A stretch of DNA of 64,000 nucleotides. Origin: Norana najaformis (Eukaryota; Annelida; Clitellata; Crassiclitellata; Hormogastridae). The stretch spans positions 15,832,049 through 15,896,048 of the forward strand of contig OZ029914.1 in assembly GCA_964023275.1 (NCBI GenBank). Reading direction: 5' to 3'. The notes beneath the pieces were generated by a model. It did not search any database, had not been told where the DNA came from, and saw nothing but the letters and a program-made list of their open reading frames with translations. The position numbers and the translations under genes are program-made. This document shows, one piece after another, positions 1 to 11,400 of the stretch; position 1 is the stretch's first letter, and the number at the start of each line of letters is the position of its first letter.

Positions 1-285
1 TTTTCTCGTACGAAAATCCAATTCGGATCGCGTGAATGGCCTTTTCGAGTAAGTTTTTTGTACCACGGTTCAATTTCTAGTAAGTGGCAGAAAACTGTTA
101 CTATAACGTTTACCAATGCTGGTTCTCTGTGATGTAGGCTATAATGACACATTTGAAGTTATGGTCTGTTCTACGACGTCGTATTGCTAAATACAGTTTG
201 TTATTTCAGTGCAAAATGCCTTCACCCTTAACGGGTACAATATATTATTATATATGTTTTACATACTATGAATAATTATTGTAAC

Positions 286-364
286 AGGCCTACAAATGCA
301 CGAATTCAAGAGTTTCGCCACTAGATCAGTGGCGAAACTCTTGAATTCGTGTATTTGTAGGCCT
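286..364. repeat. Near-perfect 37-bp inverted repeat (snap-back hairpin)
   Basis: Left arm 286-322 and right arm 328-364 are reverse complements with one mismatch in 37, around a 5-nt loop (AGATC). In units 2 and 4 the corresponding place (about 3812 and 58432) has one arm only, followed directly by CTCTTAAGAG-type sequence. The second arm is therefore a local inverted duplication specific to unit 1. Confidence 0.9.
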
Positions 365-879
365 ATTAAGAGTTAATATACGTGTTGGCCTGTTTCGTTA
401 CATCGATATACGCGTAAATCACGGCTTCTTTGCACAACAGCATCCCAGCTTGCATTTCGAATAATTTTCCGCTCTGAAAAAAAATATTTCTGGTTAGGTC
501 GGTAGGCTACAAGGCATTCTGAAATGGCATTGCACCTGTTTGATTTAACTGGGCCACGATGGTGAAAGATCTCATCCGATGAATTCAATGATAATTCACA
601 GTTCAACAAATTGGTTAAACAGGCTTTTTTAAAACCAATTTATGGGTACTGAATTCAAATATGACCAAAATTTCCTGCAGGACGTAACATATTTTCTAAT
701 AGGCCTTATTCTATTACTTATATGAATAAAATACGAATGTCCGGGTAATTAAAATTATGATTGCTTTCATAAAATTGCATTTATTTTCATAATATTTTTA
801 CAAACATCATGTTACAGACTATTTCTAAGTTAACTAACATACATTTCCAATAGCAACCATGAAAAGCATTTGAAAAAAC

Positions 880-2690
880 ATTGAATAATCGTTTACACTT
901 GCAAGCTGTACATTTCTTCCTTTTACGCGTTGAGGTGTCTTCCCTCTGCAGAAACCAACAGTAGTTGCTCATCATGGCTGGATTCCATCTGCCTTGGTAT
1001 CTCTCCTCCATGGTTCGAATATTCTAGTGGAATCTTTTATCCTACTCATTGTTGACTGTTCCTAGGTTCTCGGGAAAGAAGTCAAGACGCGAATGCTAAA
1101 GTGGATCTTTAAAGACATCCCGCAGTCAAGAATTTCGTAGTTCATGAGAAAATCTTGGATGAGCTGACGATAGTTCTCTTCTTTCTAATTCCTCAGAAAA
1201 CCCTTTACCATAGACGTGAATGATTTCCATGAAGGGCTCTCCTTTAGAATCAATTTTTCTTCAGAGTCAGTATCATTCAGTAGCTTCCTAATCTGGGGAT
1301 CAATAAAGATGCCTTCTTTGAGTGTAGCGTTACTTAGTTTGGAAAATTTTTCTTTTAAGTATAAAAACCCATCGCTGGTTATGTCCATAGCCTTGACAAA
1401 GTTCTTCAAAAGACCAAGTTTGATATGAAATGGCGGAAGCACAACATTAGAAGGGTCAAATAAAGGCTTATTCTTCACGTTGGTCTTTCCATGAATGAAG
1501 TCATCTCTCTTGGACCAGTCCTTTGTTAAGTAGTGTTTCTCTCTGGCCCTACTGTCCCACAAAAACAGAAAACAGGAAAACTGTGAAGCCACCTTGAGGC
1601 CGAAGCAACAGGGCAACAACTTTCAAATTACCATACATTTGCTAAATGTGCTGGTCGTACTTTATTGCCGTGAGTATTTTTTCCATTTTTGCATCTCATC
1701 ATTTCATAGGTTTCTTTCATTCCCACAGAATGTGACACTGGGACAGATGACTTTTGCTTTCCTTTATGCAGAAGTACAGCTTTTAAACTGAACTTTGATG
1801 AGTCTATGAATGGACGCCATTCCTTCAGGTTGTGAGTTGTTCCTCTTTCTTTCATCACCCCCAAACTATCCTTGGTGAAGCACAAACATACTTGCATGTT
1901 GTAAACTGAAGACAGGGCCTCATTTCTTTCTTTAAATAATGATATTTTTGTATCCTTGACCAGAAGATTCCATCTTTGAAGTCTTGAACCTAAAAGGTCA
2001 GCTTGCTGTTTTGATAGGCCCAAATCTCTTGAAAGATCACTAATTTCATTTTGCTTTATCAGATGAGGCCCACTTACATATTTAGGACTGCATGTATGGT
2101 CTGAAACAATTTCAGGTTCTGTTTGTGGATCAACGTCTTCCTCTGGTGAAGATGAATCTATGTCTTCCCAGTTTTCTGAAGGGTTAGGTATAAGACGACC
2201 TTCTTCTTGAGGAATTGGCCTTATAGTCGAATGTACATTTGAGTACTCGATATTGCACTTTTTCTAGTTTGAAAAGTCATCTGTTTTAGTCAAACAAGAA
2301 TAGCAATCATCTGTGACTGCTTGGCTCATCCAAACCATGGGAACTGAAGGGACATGGATTTCTTCTGACCTTTCATCCATTCAGTCAGGCTAACACAGCA
2401 TAAAATGCAGCATACACGGAAAGCCCACTTTCTGTCACGATCAACAAAATGACAGCCAAAATACAAGGAGTAGGCTTGCATCATAGTCATTCTAAAAGAA
2501 TGTTTCTGAAATTTCACAATGAACTGTCCACACACATAACAAAACTTATGACTACACCGGCGACGATGTCCTTTTATTTGGCACCGAAATTTACTGTGAA
2601 CCTAACAGTAAATCTTTCGACAGCAGTTGAAGCAACAATGATGAGGCTCTATTTTCTCCCACTTCCGGTCAGGAATAAGTGAGCAGTATT
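880..2690 (-). pseudogene. CYICGE-family transposase-like gene, decayed copy 1
   Basis: Read on the minus strand, pieces in shifting frames recapitulate the 11401-13092 protein. There is a Cys-rich start (FCYVCGQ, YFGCHF.DRD, CCI.CCVSLTEW; 2320-2570), a middle block (GLSKQQADLLGSRLQRWNLL, then FIDSSKFSLKAVLLHKG; 1790-2020), a KDW-containing block with FHIKLGLLKNFVKAM (1370-1620), and a C-terminal MEERYQGRW block (980-1010). Several frameshifts and stops separate them, so this is a dead copy. It keeps Trp at the KDW position where the best copy has a stop codon. I know of no name for this family. Confidence 0.8.
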
Positions 2691-4369
2691 GCCAACCATG
2701 ACAATTAAAGTATCCCTACACAAACTTACAATTATTGAACTAAAAAGAACCTGTAATATAAAATGTGACGTGCTGACCTTTTTTAAAGCCTAGATCTGTA
2801 ATCAGCATCCAAAAATGATAGGCATCTAATATAGTTCATGGTATAAAAAACTTGTTGGTAAGTAAGGTCGATGGTTGCGGTGGTGCCAGCTTTGAGGCTA
2901 ACAGGTTAAGACCAAACTTTTTGGCTCAGCTCTAAACGTCCCAACCCTATAATGCAATTTTTCGTGTACCAAAGAATTAGTCTTGCAAAGATGATTTATC
3001 AGCGGTGCTACAGTATCGTAATTTTACACTTACTTTGTAACCGCCAAGAGCTTTACTCAGTCAGCCCAATTATTGATTTCTTGTAAATCATACGATTCTA
3101 TGTCACATTGCGTTTCTCAGGCGCCATTTATATTTTCAGCCATCAGCATTTCCTTCAACATTTTCAGTCAGGCAAAGATCAAGCAGCCTTATGCAATTTT
3201 TGGTGCGTATGATTTGGGTTCTAAGTCTTGCCAAAATTATTGATCATTGGAGGCACTAAGTTAAAAGATTCTTGCCTTTCATTTCATAAAATAATATAGT
3301 GCAACCCTTTTGCGCTACTTTGTAATAAGCATCCAGTCACAATATATTGACCATTACCAGTCAGAAGATGAAGTTATGGTCCGTCTACACTAGGGGACAT
3401 TAGCTTGCTTCGCATTGCAGAGCAGAAAATAGATCCAGAGTGGGGGAAAGTATTGGCCTTATGGCCCATAATAGTCATTTTTACTTAACGACAAATAGTT
3501 TTGAAATATTTTATGCACAGGAAAAAGACTTGTAATTGATATTGGACCCAGCAACGACTCGGATCGCACGAATGGCACTTTCGAGTAAGTTTTTCATACC
3601 ACGGTTCAATTTCTAGTAAGTGACAGAAAACTGTTACTACAATATTTACCAATGTTGATTCTCTGTGATGTATAATGATACATTTGAAGTTAGAGTCTGT
3701 TCTACAACGTCCTATTGCTAAATACAGTTTGTTTTTTCAGTGCAAAATCTCTTCACTCTTAAAGGGTACTATATATTATTAAATCTTTTATACATACTCT
3801 GAATGAATAAATAGGCCTCTAAACACGAGTTCAAGAGTTTTGCCATGGATCTCTTAAGAGTTAAGATACGCGTTGGCCTATTTAGTTACATCGATATACG
3901 CGTAAATCACGCTTTTTTGTACAAGAGGATTCCATTTTGCATTTCGATTAACTTTCGGCTGTGAAAATATTTCAGGGATTTGTATTTCAGGATAGGTCGA
4001 TACAAGGCATCCTTAAATGGCACTGCAGGTGTTTGATTTGAGTGGGCAACGACGGTGAATGATCTCATCCGATTAATTCAATGATAATTCACAGCTCAAC
4101 AAATTGGTCCAATTTTGTGGGTGCTGAATTCAAATATGGCCACAAAAATCCTGCAGGACGAAATAGTTTTTTTTGCTATAGGCCTTATTCTATTGCTAAT
4201 ATGAATAAAATATGGGTATACGAAAAATTAAAATTATTATGATTGCTGTGATGAAATTGTATATATTTTCATCACATTTTTAAAAAAACATCATATTTAC
4301 CGACTAATTCAATGCTAACTATTATACATTTTTAATATTAACCACGAAAAGCATTTTAAAAACCCATTA

Positions 4370-6200
4370 AATTCTCGTTTTTACACTTGCAAGCTGTTCA
4401 TTTCTTCTGTTTACGCGTTGAGGTGTTTTCCCTCTGCAAAAACCAACAGTAGTCGCTCATGATGGCTGAATCCCATCTGCTTTGGTATCTCTCTCCATGG
4501 TACGAATATTCTATTCAAATCTTTCACTCTGCTCATCGCTGACTGTGCCTAGGTTCTCGGGTAAGCAGTCAAGACGCGAATGCAAAAAGTGAATCTTAAA
4601 GTCATCCGGCAGCCAAGAATTTCGTGGTTTTTGAAAAAAACCTTGAATGAGCTGACGGTAGTTCTCTTCTTTATGGTTCCTCAGAAAACCCTTGACCCTA
4701 GACGTGAATGATTTTCATGCAGGGCCCTCCTTCAGATTCAATTTTTTCCAAAGTCACTATCATTCAGTAGCTTCCTAATCTGCGGACCAACAAAGATAAC
4801 TTCTTTGAGTGTGTAGCAATACTTAATTTTTGAAAAATTTTCTTCTAAGTACAAAGACCCATCATTGGTTTTGTCCATAGCTTAAACTAAGTTCTTCAAA
4901 AGACCAAGTTTGATATGTAATGGCGGAAGCAGAATATTAGAATGGTCAATTAATGGTTATACTTCACATTGCTCTTTCCAGGAATGCTCTCTTTTCCATA
5001 TCTCTTGGCCCAGTCCTTTGTTTTGTAGTGCTTATTTGTAGCCCTACTGTTCCACAAACACAGAAAACAGGAAAACTTTGTGAAGCCACCTTGAGGCCCA
5101 AGCAGCAGGGCAATCACTTTCAAATCACCACATATTTGCTAAATGTACTGGTCGTATTTTATAGCCGTGTGTATTTTTTCAATTTTTTTCATCGTTTTCC
5201 TTCTTTTCCACATAAAGTGACACTGGAACAGAAGGCTTTGGTTTCCTTTATGCAAAAGTACAGCTTTTAAGCTGAATTTTGACGACGTCTATGAACGGAC
5301 GCCATTCCCTCGGGTTTTGTGAGTTGTTCCTATTTCTTCCATCAACCCGAAATATCCTTGCAGAAACACAAACAATCCTGCATATTGCAAAATGAAGACA
5401 GAACCTCATTTCTTTTTCTAAATTATGATATTTTTGTACTCTTGTCCAGAAGATTCCATTCTTGTAGTCTTGAACCTAGAAGCTTAGCTTGCTGTTATGA
5501 TAGGCCCAGATCTCGTACACGATCATTAAGTTCATTTTGCTGTATCAGGTGAGGCCCACTTATATACTTAGGACTACATGCAGGGTCTTTAATAATTTTA
5601 GATTCTGTTTGGGGCTCAACGGTTTCCCTGTGGTGCAGATAAATCTATGTCTTCCCAGTTTTCTGGGAAATTAGGCATAGGAAGACCTTCTCTTTGAGGA
5701 ACTGGCCTCAAAGCCGAAGTACATTTTGGTACTCGATGTTGCACTTTTTTAGTTTGAAAAGCCTTCTGTTTTAGTCAAACAAGAATAGCAATCATCTAAG
5801 TGAGTGGTTGGCTCATGCCAAACCATTGGAACTGCAAGGGACATGAATTTCTTCTGACCTTTCACCCATTCAGTCAAGCTAACACAGCATGAAATGCAGA
5901 ATACACGAGAAGCCCACTTTATGTCCCGTTCACCAAAATGACAGCAAAAATACAAGGGTTAAGCTTGCATCACAGTCTTTGTTAAAGAACGATTCTGAGA
6001 ATTTATAATATACTGTTCACCCACATAGCAAAACTTATCTGGTAAATGACTACACCCGTGACGCTGTTCTTTCTCCCTATTAGCACCAAGATTTATTGTG
6101 AAACTAACAACATATGTTTCCACAACAACATAAGCAATAAAAGTGAGGCTGTATTTTCTCCCACTTCCGGTCAGGAATAAGCAGGCAGTGTTTACTACCA
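4370..6200 (-). pseudogene. CYICGE-family gene, decayed copy 2
   Basis: Minus-strand fragments of the same family in the order expected for one gene: Cys-rich N-terminus around 5750-6060 (VFCISCCVSLTEWVKGQKK, then DDCYSCLTKTE), a middle part near 5240-5530, an HIKLG-type block near 4900 and the C-terminal RYQ block near 4480. Multiple frameshifts are present. It is colinear with copy 1, so the two copies arose by duplication of the host segment and not by separate transposition. Confidence 0.75.
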
Positions 6201-6348
6201 CAACAATTAAAGTATCCCCCAAGAAACTGACAATTATTTAACTAAAATCACCTATAACGTAAAAATGTGACGTGCTGACCTTTTTAAAGACTAGATCTGA
6301 AATCAGCACCCAAAAATAAAAGGCAGCTGATATAATTCATGTCATATT

Positions 6349-6530
6349 GGTCCCTCGTTCTGGAACAGTATCCCTTTAAGCATTCGTACTTTACCACTTA
6401 GTTTAACTCAACGTTCATTCTCTGTTAACTTGAAAACGCACTTGTTTAGATAGGTAGGATAGCCGTGTCATCAGCGCTTTTGAGAGGCACTTGAAGAGCG
6501 CTATATAAGTGTCTGTTACATTACATTACA
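6349..6530 (+). mobile_element. 5'-truncated L2/CR1-like LINE end with (TTACA)n tail
   Basis: On the plus strand 6359-6443 reads FWNSIPLSIRTLP then FSVNLKTHLFR and a stop. This is the usual C-terminal signature of LINE ORF2 proteins of the L2/CR1 kind (WNSLP...FK..LKTHLF). It is followed by a short 3' UTR (AGCGCTTTTGAGAGGCACTT...) and a TTACATTACATTACAT tail. Units 1 (about 2840) and 4 (about 61567) read straight through the site, giving two empty alleles. Confidence 0.85.
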
Positions 6531-7060
6531 TAAAAAACTTGTTGATAAGTAAGGTCGATGCTTGCGGTGGGTGCCAGCTTTGAGGAAAGACGAAATTTTT
6601 CGGCTCAGCCCTAAACGGCCCAACCTCAGTATGCAATTTTTCGTCTACCAACGAATTAGCCTTGTAAAGATGATCTATAAGCGGTGATACAGTACCGTAA
6701 TTTTACACTTGTTTTGTATCCGCTGAGAGCCTTACTCCGTCAGCTTAATTAATGATTTCTTGTAAATTATACAGTACTATATCATATTGCGTTACTCAGG
6801 CGCCAATTATACCTTCAGAGGGAAAGAGTAGCGATGGTAGTTGGGGAAAGCAGGTTGTTTTTGACTTGCATTGGTTGAGAGGGGAAAAGGAAGAGCAGCC
6901 AGCGTTATATTTTAAACGATGCCTTTATGTTATGTTCGCAGTGCAGATGAGAAAATAGACCCAGAGTGGGGAGAGCACTGGCTGCATGGCTCATAATTTT
7001 CGTTTTTTGATTGACAGTCCGTTAAATATTTTGTGTACAGGAAAAAGACTTGTAATCCAT

Positions 7061-9060
7061 ATTTGACCTGCAACGATTCGAATCGCACAAATGCCATTTT
7101 CGAGTGAGTTTTTCATAGCAACGTCCTATTGCTAAATACAGTTTGTTATTCCAGTGGAAAAACTTTCCAACCTTGGAGGATACTATATATTTTGACATCT
7201 GTTATATACACTAGGACTAAGAATAAATAGATATATACACAGGTTCAAGTGTTTTGCCACTGATCGCTTAAGTTTTTTGCATATCGAATAATTTGTCGCT
7301 GTAAAAAATATTTAAGGGATTTGAATTTCGAGCTAGGATGGTACATGTGACATCCTAAAATGGCGTTGTGCCTATATGATTTAAGAGGCAGCAATGGTGA
7401 AAGATCTCATCCGAGGAATTCGATGAAAATTAGAAAGGTCGATGCTTGCTGTGGCGCCAGCTTTGATGCTTAGAGCTCCAAAATAGATCGGCTCAGCCCA
7501 AAATGTCTCAACCCCAAAATGCAATTTTTCGTGTATCAACGAATTAGTCTTGCAAAGATGATCTATCAGCGTTGATACAGTACCGTAATTTTACACTTGC
7601 TTCGTAACCGCAATGAGCTTTACTCAGTCAGCTTGGTTATTGATTTCTTGTAAATTATACAGTACTATATCTTATTGTGTTACTCAGGGGCCATTTATAT
7701 TTTCAGTCATCAGCATTTCTTCAACATTCTCAGTCAGGCAAAGATCAAGCAGCCTTATGTAATTTTTGTATGTGCGTATGACTAGGGTCCTAAGACTTGC
7801 CACAATGATTTGAGCATTGGAGACACTAAGTTAACAGATCATTGGCTTTCGTATGATAAAATACAACAGTGTAATTCTTTTGCGCTACTTTTGTATTAAG
7901 AATCCGGTGTTGCAACATATTTACCACTGTCAGGCAGAAGATGCCGTTTCGATCCACCTAGGCGATATTGCCAGCACCCTGGACTCAATGACACTGTAAA
8001 GATATAAATGTAAATGTACACATTTTTTCATGCTGACCTGATGGCCTCGAACCTGCTCATTTTAAAGTGAATTTATCGAATGATATCCTTCGCCACAGCT
8101 TTCACTTTGAATGGGTGCCACGTCATTTAAGGTTCCTTTGCATGGACTGTGATAGCCCCAGATTCGAATCTCCAAAATAAGCCACGATTGGGTATGCGAA
8201 CCGGCATTCTCGCGCACAAAATAAAAAGACATCACAGTCTCTGAATGATTTGTTAACAGCTATGCAATACAAATGACACACGTAAACTTGCAAATACGAC
8301 GCGCTAGTACTTTAAAAATTTACAGATGGTCATCTGTATCAATAGTGCGACAAATAAGCATTAAATAGGTTAGTTACACGCACTTTCACGAAACAAAAAG
8401 TCTGAGAGGGTCAAAATATGCCGTTTCCCATATTTTAGTAGATGAATACTAACTCTAATTGCACTTCCTTGATGACTTGTGATCCTAATTCTGAGGTATT
8501 ATTTTGTTGCCGCTGCTCATCAACGTTAAAGCATCAGCGGCAATGACGCATCCTTTTGTGGCTGCAATCTGAGCCAACACAAATCTTGAAATCCATTTTA
8601 AGCGATAAGACCAAACCAAGTAGGAATCCTGGTAGACTTGACCATAGAAAGATGTTATGGGACCAAGAACTCGGGAAATGATAAGAGTGAGAGAAAGTGA
8701 ATAAAGAAAGAGGCATATAGTGGCGGGGGAGTTGAAGAGTTGGAATGAGTGAGTGAATAAATGTGCGTGTTTCAATATGTCGATGCAAGCTATAGCTATC
8801 CTTCGCTTGCCTCTCTCATGAGCGTTTCACTTTTCAACCTATCCCTACTTGATTCAGCTCCTGCACATCCTACGACCTTTGCCAATCATATTTGAATTCC
8901 ACTTTATCATCATGATGTAACCCCTGATTTTGACCTGGCACCGAAACTGTCTAAGCACCGTGGTTTTTTATTTGATATAGCGCCAATGTTTAAACTGGTC
9001 TCCTAACTCATCTTTTCTGCGGCGCTAAGATACTTTCGTTTGCACTACAAAATAAGTGTT
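7061..9060. repeat. Segmental repeat unit 3 plus CARD upstream region, no family relic
   Basis: 7061-7437 follows unit 1 from its start to about position 595. It then jumps to sequence matching unit 1 from about 2862, so roughly 2.3 kb carrying the CYICGE relic is absent. 8000-9060 has no open coding sequence, but matches 62100-63220 over its full length and lies directly upstream of the CARD exon in both places. It could hold the promoter or 5' exon of the CARD gene; I could not identify a start exon. Confidence 0.7.
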
Positions 9061-9068
9061 CTTTGCAG

Positions 9069-9422
9069 CGGATCCATACCCTGCTGTGAGTTCTTTGACG
9101 AACGATGAGATCAAGCATCGGATACAAAATATCTATGCTATACTTGTGTCTGATGTTGAACCGGCTCCACTGAGTGATTGGTTGATTCAAGAAAATGTGA
9201 TCAGTGCTAATCAATGGTTGGAGATCTGCCACAAAAATACCACAACACGGAGTCAATGTCGGGCTCTACTCAACCACCTGTTCACCATTCAACATCCTAG
9301 AGCGTTTATCGTTGTTCGGGAAGCCTTAATTAAAGAAAATCATTATTTACTCGAATTCATAGGCAACCAAGAACGAGCATCTGGAATCCATGAACAACCT
9401 GACAAGCAGACAGTGTTACAAG
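9069..9422 (+). CDS. CARD-domain exon (copy 1)
   Basis: The 117-codon exon encodes a CARD (caspase-recruitment) death-fold domain. It has the six-helix pattern with LSDWLIQENVIS, W.EI, CRALLNHLF and HPRAFIVVREAL, followed by LLE. CARDs mediate homotypic assembly in apoptosis and innate signalling. The acceptor is TTCTTTGCAG and the donor is AAG|GTCAAT (weak). Length is 354 bp and both boundaries fall in phase 1, matching the coiled-coil exons downstream. If the donor is ignored, the frame stays open to 9490 and adds a hydrophobic tail (IVYIFIVIVYLYA). The start methionine lies in an upstream exon I did not find. The exon is intact, with no stops, and has a paralogue of identical length at 63227-63580. 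Confidence 0.85.
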
Positions 9423-9676
9423 GTCAATGTATTGTTTACATATTTATCGTAATAGTCTATCTGTATGCCAAATACGCGACTAATTGTTAGAAATTGTCTT
9501 GATTATCAGAAGGAATCCACGACACATTAAGCCGAATAGTGGATTCGCAGGTAGTAAATTTTGCAGGAATGTTTCAAAGGAAAGAGCTGCTTTTGGATAG
9601 CAGTATGAATTTAATAAGCAACTGTAAAAGATAAATAGACTTTTCTCTTGCACTTCAACTTTCAAATTAAACAAAG

Positions 9677-9778
9677 ACAGAAAGCAGGAAACAATTGAGA
9701 AAACTAAATTTGCTGTTGCTCTGCTGGAAAATCAAATTCAAAACCTCAGAACATTACTCTATGCAAATCGAGACAGAA
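9677..9778 (+). CDS. Short coiled-coil exon, probable part of the CARD gene
   Basis: 102 bp, acceptor AACAAAG, donor AGAA|GTATGG, phase 1-1. It reads RKQETIEKTKFAV then LLENQIQNLRTLL, with a heptad-like hydrophobic spacing typical of coiled coils. It splices in frame to the CARD exon. The copy at 63831-63935 (105 bp) is also open and has the same splice sites, but compensating indels shift its central frame. The call depends on exon logic only. Confidence 0.5.
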
Positions 9779-10328
9779 GTATGGTTTCAAAGCAGTGCTG
9801 ATGCATGCAATTAAAACAACATTTGTCTTATTGACGGATTTTTAAGAAAAGCAATGTCAAAAATAACCCAAATTTTTAATGACTATTAGCTATGGCATTC
9901 AGATAATACTTTCGGCGACTGAAAAAGTAAAAAACGCAGAACTATATTTTGTAAGAAATCAAATTACTGACATACCTGTATTCGAGGATCAAGAATGAGC
10001 TTAACGTAATTTATCTCTAATATTTAGGTGAGAGTATAGAGACCCCATTGTCTCCGTAGGATAAATTCTATACAATAATTTTAGTTTTAAAATGAGCCAA
10101 ATAACACGAGTATCATTTTTGTACGCCGTGTGCTTGGTTTACGTTTTAATGCTGTACAGAGTATACTTATAGTTGTGGTTCACTTCTGCATATATGGTGA
10201 CATTGACAGCGACGATGACGACGACGGGTGAGAGGAAGGAAGAGTTAATTTTTTCCCCAGTTACCCAAGCTTTAGAGGTGAATTCATAAATTAACACAAT
10301 ATAGCCTTTGTTTCTTTTGCAGTAGTAC

Positions 10329-10363
<35 letters not shown>

Positions 10364-10424
10364 ATAATAATAATAATAACAATGGGCCTCTATAATTTTT
10401 GGAATGTTTCAAAATTATAAACAG
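9779..10424. other. Intronic sequence with AGT/AAT microsatellite
   Basis: No coding signal seen. 10321-10379 is (AGT)n followed by (AAT)n. Leucine-rich translations of it are repeat artefacts. Confidence 0.7.
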
Positions 10425-10544
10425 CAAAGATTCAAGAGCTAGAAACTGAGAAGAATCACTATCGCTCTTCCAATACACAATTAGAAAACGCGGTCAAAGG
10501 TCTGTCTCAACGGATGAATCAACTGGAAGCTCAGTCAAGTTCAG
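10425..10544 (+). CDS. Coiled-coil exon of the CARD gene
   Basis: 120 bp between acceptor TATAAACAG and a good donor TTCAG|GTATGT, phase 1-1. It encodes KIQELETEKNHYRSS then LENAVKGLSQRMNQLEAQ, a charged heptad pattern. The reading frame joins both the upstream coiled-coil exon and the downstream exon array. This suggests a CARD plus long coiled-coil scaffold protein, an architecture like CARD9/CARMA proteins. That likeness is inference from architecture, not sequence identity. Confidence 0.65.
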
Positions 10545-10599
10545 GTATGTATATTTGTATGTTTATATGCATGTACGTACGTAATTAAGTTCGCATACA

Positions 10600-11151
10600 C
10601 CTGTGTATGGACTCCCAAACGCTTCCATTGGCCATGATGTGGCCGTGTTTTCCGTGTTTTTGGCTCAAATTTCCTCTAAAAGTGAAATATTTTCGACAAT
10701 TCTGTCGTGTTCGGACTGCTATAGTGATCGAGTCGGCTTTCCGGTGTCATTTACATGAAGTCGCCGTGGATTTTCAGTCTTCGGGCAGTTTTTTCTTGCT
10801 CGTGATTCACGCCTCTGTCGATGGAACAGTTCGTTCAAGGGATGTGAGGTTCAAAATCTTAATCGTGGCCCACGCCGTCGAAGGGCGATGGAAGGTTTTG
10901 AAACTGTTTCGACCGTCTATCAGAAAGGGCTCTACCATAAACTGAATATAGCTGTCCATCACTGATCGACCTGGTCGTTCAAGTTATGCCAGGACGCCGC
11001 TTCCTCTACCATCTGCAAATGACGGCGTTGGGACGGTGGTGCTCGTGTGTACTGCGGACGCCATCGTCCGTCATCGCTCTACGACCTTGACGCTGAACTA
11101 GTTGTCGTCTGTCAGCTGAAGATGGAAACCTGTTGGTTGGGCTCAGCATGT
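10600..11151. other. GC-richer block without identified gene
   Basis: This stretch is clearly richer in G+C than its surroundings and contains a 112-codon open frame on the plus strand with no recognisable motif. It runs directly into the left 36-bp direct repeat. It may be an unclassified inserted element; I cannot assign a function. Confidence 0.4.
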
Positions 11152-11187
11152 GTGCGCGAGTCTGCTATGGGTGACATTTCTGGTTAT
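11152..11187 (+). repeat. 36-bp direct repeat, left copy
   Basis: Identical over 36 bp to 13331-13366. Both copies are followed shortly by AACACTG. The pair brackets 2143 bp holding the CYICGE-family gene and its promoter. Confidence 0.9.
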
Positions 11188-11400
11188 AACACTGGACAAC
11201 AAATTTTTACAAAAGTCATGTTACTGAAATGAAATTAGTCAGTTCTTATCAATTTGTATGTGCTGAACACGAATATGACAGTGAAAATGCCGAATTGGCT
11301 CTAGTTTTTTTGTAATCTGAAATGAAGTAATTTTATATCGCACAATGCATGCCAATAGTGATACACTTACAGTTAATATTTGTAAAAACCAGGTCATAGA

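Larger units (their letters stand above)
1..3540. repeat. Segmental repeat unit 1 (about 3.5 kb, truncated by window start)
   Basis: The sequence from base 1 aligns with that starting near 3548, 7071 and 58170: each opens with a GGATCG-type block, then a CACGGTTCAATTTCTAGTAAG block, then a LINE-free stretch and a minus-strand CYICGE-family relic. The tail (2860-3540) recurs at 6540-7060, 7440-8000 and 61580-62100. This is a segmental duplication and not a single transposon, because other elements are nested in individual units. Outside the relic I see no gene. Unit 1 alone carries a long hairpin at 286-364. Confidence 0.85.
3541..7060. repeat. Segmental repeat unit 2
   Basis: This is colinear with unit 1 over its whole length, with many substitutions and small indels. 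It contains a minus-strand family relic (4370-6200) and one private insertion at 6349-6530. Its right end, including GGTTGTTTTTGACTTG near 6853, matches the left end of unit 4 near 57928, which helps define the duplicated interval. Confidence 0.85.

Noticed and set aside
8155..8190. GATTCGAATC resembling a tRNA B box, repeated at about 62287
   Set aside because: No A box or cloverleaf stems around it, and the second copy has lost the motif; shared by segmental duplication only.
8485..8788. Two overlapping minus-strand frames upstream of the CARD exon
   Set aside because: The paralogous region at 62600-62900 does not preserve either frame.
10284..10478. Leucine-rich open frame
   Set aside because: Translation of the AGT/AAT microsatellite.
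10607..10945. 112-codon frame in the GC-richer block
   Set aside because: No domain, no splice or start context, and higher GC alone lengthens open frames.
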